A stretch of DNA of 64,000 bases from Ktedonobacteraceae bacterium (GTDB lineage: Bacteria > Chloroflexota > Ktedonobacteria > Ktedonobacterales > Ktedonobacteraceae). The notes under the pieces were generated by a model. The model saw only the letters and a list, made by a program, of their open reading frames with translations, was not told where the DNA came from and did not search any database. The stretch covers positions 311,736 to 375,735 of the forward strand of contig DASRBN010000037.1 of assembly GCA_035653615.1 (NCBI GenBank). Reading direction: 5' to 3'. Both the position numbers and the translations under genes were made by a program. Shown in pieces: positions 58,823-64,000 of the stretch; position 1 is the first letter of the stretch; each line of letters starts with the position of its first letter.

Positions 58823-60925
58823 TTAATCGTACTCCTCCGGTCGAATCTCCACATATTTCAAGAACCATTCCAGCATCGTTTGCCACCGTCCGTAGAACTG
58901 GCTTTGCTTTGTGGTATTCATGTGCCACGAGGCCGGGCCGCGCACGAACTCGACGGGAACCCTGCCCATCATCTTGAGCGCCATATAGAACTGTTCCGAC
59001 TGCTCGATGGGACAGCGCAGGTCATTTTCGGGATGGATGATACACGTGGGCGTGGTGACGCGCGCGGCGTAAGTGAGGGGCGAGCGCTCGCGGTAATAGG
59101 CTTCGCGTTCGGGGTTCCAGGGATAGCCCTGCGCTTCCTTTACCATCCAGAAGCCGATATCTGAGGTGCCGACGAAACTGGACAGGTTGGAGATACCGGC
59201 CATAGGAACGGCGGCCTTGAAGCGGTCAGTCTGTCCGATGACATACATGGTCATGTAGCCACCGTAGCTATAACCGGTTACCACAAGGCGCTCCGGGTCC
59301 GCAATGCCGCGCGCAATACATGCGTCAACGCCAAGCATGATATCTTGAAAATCCCAACCGCCCCAGTCGCCCACCACCTGGCGCATAAAGTCCTGCCCGC
59401 GCCCGCTACTGCCGTGCGGGTTACAGTAGAAACTGGCAAAGCCCTGCGCAGCAAGGTACTGGAAGAACGGACTCATGCCTGTAGTGAATGTGCTGTGTGG
59501 ACCGCCATGAATGCTCACCAGTAGAGGGTAGCGCACGCCCTCTCGCGCCCCGATTGGCCGTACAATCCAGCCATCGATTTCATCTCCATTGGCTCCCGCA
59601 TAGGTAATGCGCTCCGGTATGCTCCAGACAAACTGCTCCAGCTGGCGGTCGTGAAGATGCGTCAAAGGCTCTATCTCCCCGGATACGCGTACTTCGTCAT
59701 CTTCGCCCTTTAGAGGTAACAGGTAGATTTCCCATGGATGAAGCAGATGCGACTGCGCCAACAATAACCCCTGCTCATTGGGCAGCAAAGACAGGTGGGT
59801 GGTCAGATAGTCGTCATTCGTGAGGCGAGTAGATGCATTTTGCGCCATATCCAGGCAATAGACATTGGCAGAACCACGTTCATTGACGAGAAAATAGACA
59901 TATTTTCCATCCCTGCTCCATTGTGGACGGTATGGGCCGGGCAGTCCGAAATTGGAGACGGTTGGAGGAAAGGCGTTATTATCAATTTCATCCGCCAGCG
60001 TCTCGATCTTGCCGCCTTCGCGCGCCACAAGATACAGGCGCTCGTTACAAACCTCTCCTTTGCGCATATCTTGATCGGCAACCAGGATCACGCGCTGACC
60101 GTCGGGTGACCACGCATAGCTGGCTATCTGCAATGCACCATCAGTAATGCAATGAGCGTCTCCCGTCTCGCGGTTGATTAGCCACACGTCAGTGACCAGC
60201 GAGCGGTCTCGATCTTCATTCCGGTTGCATAATACAGATATTTCTTTGCTATCGGGCAGCCAGCACGGCAGGGCATGGTCATAGTCGCCGGAGGTGAGGC
60301 GTCGAACGGCAGCCGCATCAAGCGTAATATCGTCAGCAGTGGGCGCGGGTATCACAAAAAGCTGGGAGAAATTTTCAAAGATACCGCGTCCATCGAGGCG
60401 ATACCAGATTTTGTTGATGATACGTTGGCGATAACGTTCCGCATCCTCGTATTTCTTCTTATCGGCCCCCTCCAGCGTTTTACGCCCCATTAGAATCTCA
60501 TCGTCATCGTCTGGAGCAGCAATGGCAGTGAAAGCGATCCACTGCCCATCAGGCGACCAGGCAGCCTCGTTGATTCCATGCAGCATATTCGTGAGTTTGC
60601 ATGCCTCGCCGCCATCTGTATTAATCACCCATAATTGCTTCTTTTCTTCTTCGCGGTTGGAAATGAACAGCAGACGCAGGCTATCGGGTGCCCAGGTGGG
60701 ATTCAGGTCATTTTTGCTGCCGCTTGTCAGCTGGCGCGCCGTTCCCACTGCATATCCATGCTCATCGAGATGGAGCAGCCAGATGGCATTCTGCCTGCTA
60801 TCTTTTGCTTTATCCTTGCTCTGCATCACGAATGCGACACGCCTGCCATCCGGGGAAAGTGCAATATTGCCCATTTCTTTAAATTGCCAGAGATCATCGT
60901 AAGAAAGTTTGCGGGTTGCTGTCAT
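58823..60925 (-). CDS. S9-family prolyl oligopeptidase-like serine peptidase
   Basis: A 700-residue cytoplasmic peptidase. The N-terminal two thirds form a beta-propeller of TolB/DPP type with repeated SPDG blades (IALSPDGRRVAFVMQ, AAWSPDGQWIAFTA, YAWSPDGQRVILVA). The C-terminal alpha/beta hydrolase has Ser in VTGYSYGGYMTMYV, Asp in IHPENDLRCPIEQ and His in GPASWHMNTTKQ. This fits acylaminoacyl-peptidase or dipeptidyl-peptidase activity on small peptides. ATG 60925 follows AAAGGTTCCCC. It lies 109 bases after the aldolase gene, separated by a long palindrome. Confidence 0.92.
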   Translation of the reverse strand: MTATRKLSYDDLWQFKEMGNIALSPDGRRVAFVMQSKDKAKDSRQNAIWLLHLDEHGYAVGTARQLTSGSKNDLNPTWAPDSLRLLFISNREEEKKQLWVINTDGGEACKLTNMLHGINEAAWSPDGQWIAFTAIAAPDDDDEILMGRKTLEGADKKKYEDAERYRQRIINKIWYRLDGRGIFENFSQLFVIPAPTADDITLDAAAVRRLTSGDYDHALPCWLPDSKEISVLCNRNEDRDRSLVTDVWLINRETGDAHCITDGALQIASYAWSPDGQRVILVADQDMRKGEVCNERLYLVAREGGKIETLADEIDNNAFPPTVSNFGLPGPYRPQWSRDGKYVYFLVNERGSANVYCLDMAQNASTRLTNDDYLTTHLSLLPNEQGLLLAQSHLLHPWEIYLLPLKGEDDEVRVSGEIEPLTHLHDRQLEQFVWSIPERITYAGANGDEIDGWIVRPIGAREGVRYPLLVSIHGGPHSTFTTGMSPFFQYLAAQGFASFYCNPHGSSGRGQDFMRQVVGDWGGWDFQDIMLGVDACIARGIADPERLVVTGYSYGGYMTMYVIGQTDRFKAAVPMAGISNLSSFVGTSDIGFWMVKEAQGYPWNPEREAYYRERSPLTYAARVTTPTCIIHPENDLRCPIEQSEQFYMALKMMGRVPVEFVRGPASWHMNTTKQSQFYGRWQTMLEWFLKYVEIRPEEYD

Positions 60926-60955
60926 GGGGAACCTTTCTATAGCTTTTACTTTTAC

Positions 60956-61033
60956 GTTTGAAGAGCATGCGATATAACGAAAGAGGGGCGCAGGCCTGCG
61001 CCCCTCTTTCGTTATATCGCATGCTCTTCAAAC
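60956..61033. terminator. 78-bp perfect palindrome after the aldolase gene
   Basis: 39-bp arms meet with no spacer at 60994/60995 (CAGGCCTG centre, GAAAGAGGGGCG stems). It starts one base past the aldolase stop codon. Genes on both sides are on the minus strand, so this is probably the aldolase terminator. The arms also resemble an insertion-type inverted element. Confidence 0.75.
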
Positions 61034-61034
61034 A

Positions 61035-61958
61035 TTACTTAATTGACCCCTCGTAGATGCCCATAACGGTGCTGAGGAACTTGATCGCGTCGTCCTTCTT
61101 GCGCTGGAACGAGTTGCGGCCAATGATGGAGCCGAAACCGCCGCCATCGCGAATGGCTCGGGCTTCCTCGAAGAACTCCTCGTCGGCGGCATACGTCCCG
61201 CCGGAGAAAATGACGATCCTGCGCCCGTCGAACGCGCTCTGCACGACATGGTGGACTCGCTCGGCCAGGGTCGAAATGGGGATTTCATACTTCTGGTAGA
61301 CTTTTTGCGCTTCCGCCAGTTCCACTTTCGCGCTGGGCAGTTTGACCTTGATGATATCCGCGCCCAGTTGGGCCGCGATCTGGGCGGCATAGGCTACGAC
61401 ATCAACCGCCGTCTCGCCCTCTTTGCTCAGGCCGCTGCCGCGCGGGTACGACCAGACGACGACCGCGAGTCCGCTGGCCTTGGCTTCCTCGGCCAGTTCG
61501 CGCAGTTCCTCGTACATGGTGGTAGCCTGGGCGGAGCCGGGGTAGATGGTGAAACCGACGGCGGCACAGCCCAGGCGCAGCGCATCGCCAACACCGGCAG
61601 TAATCGCTGAAATGGGGTCTTTGTCATCGTGCAACAGGTCGTGGTTGTTGCACTTCAGAATCAAGGGCACTTCGCCGACGTAATCGGAGACACCGGCTTC
61701 CAACAAACCCAGTGGAGCGGCATAGGCATTGCAGCCCGCTTCAATAGCAAGCTGGAAAAAATAGCGCGGGTCATAACCGGCGGGGTTGGGCGCGAAACTA
61801 CGCGCCGGGCCATGTTCAAAGCCCTGGTCTACAGGCAGGATGACCATTTTTCCGGTGCCTGCCAGCCGGCCATGATTCAGCATACGCGCGAGATTGGCTC
61901 GCACACCTGGATTTTCGCTGGCGTACCAGCTTAAAATTTCACGAACCCGGTCGTTCAT
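61035..61958 (-). CDS. class I fructose-bisphosphate aldolase, DhnA type
   Basis: A 307-residue TIM-barrel aldolase of the archaeal/DhnA class I group, which cleaves fructose 1,6-bisphosphate by a Schiff base. ILPVDQGFEHGPARSF is the family N-terminus, VVVWSYPRGSG follows, the Schiff-base Lys is in ADIIKVKLPS, and VIFSGGTYAADEEF with GGGFGSIIGRNSFQR binds phosphate. ATG 61958 has a modest AAGGAAC site. It is a single gene with a long palindrome at its end. Confidence 0.9.
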   Translation of the reverse strand: MNDRVREILSWYASENPGVRANLARMLNHGRLAGTGKMVILPVDQGFEHGPARSFAPNPAGYDPRYFFQLAIEAGCNAYAAPLGLLEAGVSDYVGEVPLILKCNNHDLLHDDKDPISAITAGVGDALRLGCAAVGFTIYPGSAQATTMYEELRELAEEAKASGLAVVVWSYPRGSGLSKEGETAVDVVAYAAQIAAQLGADIIKVKLPSAKVELAEAQKVYQKYEIPISTLAERVHHVVQSAFDGRRIVIFSGGTYAADEEFFEEARAIRDGGGFGSIIGRNSFQRKKDDAIKFLSTVMGIYEGSIK

Positions 61959-62063
61959 CTCTCTTGTTCCTTTCTTTCTCTTTTCTTGAGCCTTGTCCTA
62001 TCTTCACCTGGCAATATGACAGGAGATCCAATTGCCTGATCTCTTTGTATTGTATCACCTGGC

Positions 62064-62121
62064 CATGTCATTCTGAGCGAAAGAAGCCGAAGCCCTGAGC
62101 GCAGGAACGGGGAAGAATCTC
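62064..62121 (+). repeat. long-form copy of the dispersed element
   Basis: CATGTCATTCTGAGCG at 62064-62079 and GAAGAATCTC at 62111-62120 are the two ends of the common core. They are separated by an insertion (AAGCCGAAGCCCTGAGCGCA) that resembles the insertion in the copy at 45682-45745. Confidence 0.65.
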
Positions 62122-64000
62122 ACCAGGACTTCAAAAGGTGTGCAACTTTGCCATCGGGCGTGACATCGTAGCGGATACGGTCAGGATTGACATCCTCAAT
62201 TTCCGACGTATTTTTGGCCGCGACGACTGTATCGTGAGGATGAACTATCTGCCAGACACTGGCAACAGTGCCCGGCTCCTCCTGCCGGTACACATAACGA
62301 GTTGGAACTTTCGCGCGTTGCGCCAGGTGTTCGGCTTTACCGAAATATTCTTTCGCCTGCTGGTCATCAAGATAAGGGTCGTACACCTCGAACATGCTGG
62401 GCATTCGACCTGGCCTGCTCTTGCCGACATACAGGAAGACGACAGGATGACCATCCGCTTCGTTAAGGGCCGTCCGTATCACTGCCTCATTTTGCCCATT
62501 GTTTGCCGTCAGCACAGCCATAATAGAACCCGGCAAACGGCCCTCGATACCGGTGGTAACAACAGGCAAACGCCCGGCCCTCCTATGCTGCGAATAGTTG
62601 ATGTAGGCCACAAGCATTCCTATACCTGCTACAGTCCCGCCAAATGCCGTCGCAAGCGGTTTTGCGACTAAATTGGTACACCATGCTGTGGCTACCAGCA
62701 GCGTGGTGAGCACGCCTAGCCAGAAATCGAGATTGTACCAGAGATTATGCAGCCTTATTCGCCACGAACGTGTTGGAGCGGCCATAATCGCGATAGTATC
62801 CGGCTCAACTCCTTTCGCGGCTTCGGAACCATTAGAATGTGTATATTCCTCACTTAATTTCCTGGCCTTGTTGACTACGTCTTCGGTGGATGCCTGTGTA
62901 TTCCCATCAGTGGGGGGTAAGTGCCTGGCTATTTCCCGCGCCATCTTGCGTTCGCGCCGGCGTACAATATCCAGGCCGAGACAGGTAAGAGTGAAAGCCC
63001 CAAGCAGACCAAAAGCATACATGTCACCCAGGATGTTAATATTGCCTCTCACGATGATGAGTACCGCGATAGGAACGCCTGTGGCCAGGGCAATGGAGTA
63101 GTGAGGAGTACCGCGTAACTTATTACGTTTGAGTACAAATGCTGGAAAGAATTCCATGCGCGAAAGGGCCATAAACACGTGATAGGAGCCAATAATGGCC
63201 GTATTGCTGGCAAAAACCAGGAGCGCACTCGCGCTAATAGCCACTTCCGTCTGTAGGATGATTCCTCCCCATTTGCCGCCAAGCAAAGAGATGACTTGCG
63301 CGGATAGTACTGGACTATCAACGACGCTCTTCGGCAATAACAACGTTGAGAGCATAGTCAGCAGTGGGCTGGTCAACCCGATGGTCAAAACAACGAGCAG
63401 GAGTGCGATTCCTGCCACCCTCTTGCGAGGAGTCTTCATGACCGGGGAAAGCTGCGAAATACTCTCAAGACCTGAAAACGCGAGGAACGAACCCGCAAAT
63501 CCGGTCAGGAGAGAGACCGGCGTGAGCGCATCATGTGCAAACATCGAACCGAATAGCGCGAAAAACTCCGGTAGAGAAATATGAGTAAACACTGTGACAA
63601 GGATTGCGATATCACTTAAGAAGGCTATGATAGCACCAACCAGGCTCACTTTCGCGCTCTCGCTCACCCCCACCCAGTTGAGAATACCTAATAAAACCAG
63701 AATAACAATGGTAATCTCCAGCGCGAATGGACCCATGGCCGGTATTACTACGCTCAAGTACAACATTCCTGAAAGGCTGCTGATAGCGGCAGTCAGGAAG
63801 TAATCAACCAGGATGAACATGCCACCCAGGGCGCCAACCCAGTGATTAATGGCCTGAGCCGCTACTGTCACCACACCGCCACCCTGTGGGAAACGCTCGG
63901 TGACCTCTGCATACTTTAAAGTGAGCAATACAAATACGGTCATCGTCAGGAAAACAAAAAAACCGGCCAGTCTCCCTACTGTTCCATAGAGGATACCAGG
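62120..64000 (-). CDS. APC-superfamily amino-acid permease with cytosolic C-terminal domain (5' end off the window)
   Basis: At least 626 codons; the frame is open to the right edge (PGILYGTVGRLAGFF lies upstream of the first ATG at 63943), so the true start is outside the window. About ten membrane helices are visible, with the APC-type TERFPQGGGVVTVAAQAINH and GFAGSFLAFSGLESISQL. After residue ~410 a soluble stretch leads to two more helices and then a C-terminal domain (IMAVLTANNGQNEAVIRTAL, FLYVGKSRPGRMPSMFEVYD) of universal-stress-protein-like character. The substrate is probably an amino acid or a related compound; the domain may regulate transport. Confidence 0.85.
   Translation of the reverse strand, partial: PGILYGTVGRLAGFFVFLTMTVFVLLTLKYAEVTERFPQGGGVVTVAAQAINHWVGALGGMFILVDYFLTAAISSLSGMLYLSVVIPAMGPFALEITIVILVLLGILNWVGVSESAKVSLVGAIIAFLSDIAILVTVFTHISLPEFFALFGSMFAHDALTPVSLLTGFAGSFLAFSGLESISQLSPVMKTPRKRVAGIALLLVVLTIGLTSPLLTMLSTLLLPKSVVDSPVLSAQVISLLGGKWGGIILQTEVAISASALLVFASNTAIIGSYHVFMALSRMEFFPAFVLKRNKLRGTPHYSIALATGVPIAVLIIVRGNINILGDMYAFGLLGAFTLTCLGLDIVRRRERKMAREIARHLPPTDGNTQASTEDVVNKARKLSEEYTHSNGSEAAKGVEPDTIAIMAAPTRSWRIRLHNLWYNLDFWLGVLTTLLVATAWCTNLVAKPLATAFGGTVAGIGMLVAYINYSQHRRAGRLPVVTTGIEGRLPGSIMAVLTANNGQNEAVIRTALNEADGHPVVFLYVGKSRPGRMPSMFEVYDPYLDDQQAKEYFGKAEHLAQRAKVPTRYVYRQEEPGTVASVWQIVHPHDTVVAAKNTSEIEDVNPDRIRYDVTPDGKVAHLLKSW

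Overview
The window looks like chromosome from a Ktedonobacteria-type member of the Chloroflexota. The reasons are the moderate GC content, many intact and eroded small paralogs, Ser/Thr protein kinases with proline-rich linkers and membrane tails, WD40 lipoproteins, remnants of HTH/TPR regulators, and a dispersed palindromic element (core GTCATTCTGAGCGCAGCGAAG) between genes. This assignment comes from gene style and recollection, not from a search. No rRNA, tRNA, integrase, transposase or cas gene was seen.

Layout. 1-4.1 kb: small zinc-ribbon-like and hypothetical genes, a BON-domain protein and an AAA ATPase. 4.2-6.6 kb: a minus-strand operon with a cysteine-less peroxiredoxin-like protein, an INSIG-like membrane protein and a Cys/Met-metabolism PLP enzyme that starts inside the INSIG stop codon. 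7-10.8 kb: an exported protein, the threonine-to-glycine pair tdh-kbl and a Cof-type phosphatase. 10.8-16.3 kb: a transglutaminase-like protein, an Mrp ATPase, a NUDIX hydrolase and two convergent metallophosphoesterases, mixed with gene remnants (beta-lactamase-like, HAD, nitroreductase). 16.3-24.1 kb: quinone-related genes (ABC1/UbiB kinase, MenG, polyprenyl synthase) around a zinc-ribbon pseudokinase, then a PflX-type radical SAM protein. 24.1-29 kb: a phosphotriesterase-family hydrolase, an Arg/Tyr-rich disordered protein, HTH and TPR remnants and a lipoprotein. 29-38.5 kb: a TetR/DHA2 efflux pair, an SDR protein, a SigJ-like sigma factor, an ABC exporter and a CadC-type ArsR operon with two CDF-like transporters. 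38.7-48.7 kb: a Tat-type WD40 lipoprotein, a convergent histidine kinase/response regulator pair, a DMT transporter, a degenerate receiver, an A-type Fe-S carrier behind a well-defined promoter, an S8 protease and an M20 peptidase.

48.9-56.2 kb is the most unusual region. A complete energy-coupling-factor transporter (fused double ATPase, S component, T component) is followed by two Ser/Thr kinases. Each kinase carries a C-terminal membrane domain that resembles the neighbouring S component. I read this as a vitamin/micronutrient-type uptake system whose substrate-binding fold has been reused as the sensor of receptor kinases. 56.2-64 kb: trxB, an MFS transporter, an S9 peptidase, a DhnA-type aldolase and an amino-acid permease cut by the right edge.

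Two DNA-level themes run through the window: the dispersed palindromic element, often as head-to-head pairs and once as a 38-bp tandem, and very long perfect palindromes (54-79 bp) at gene 3' ends.
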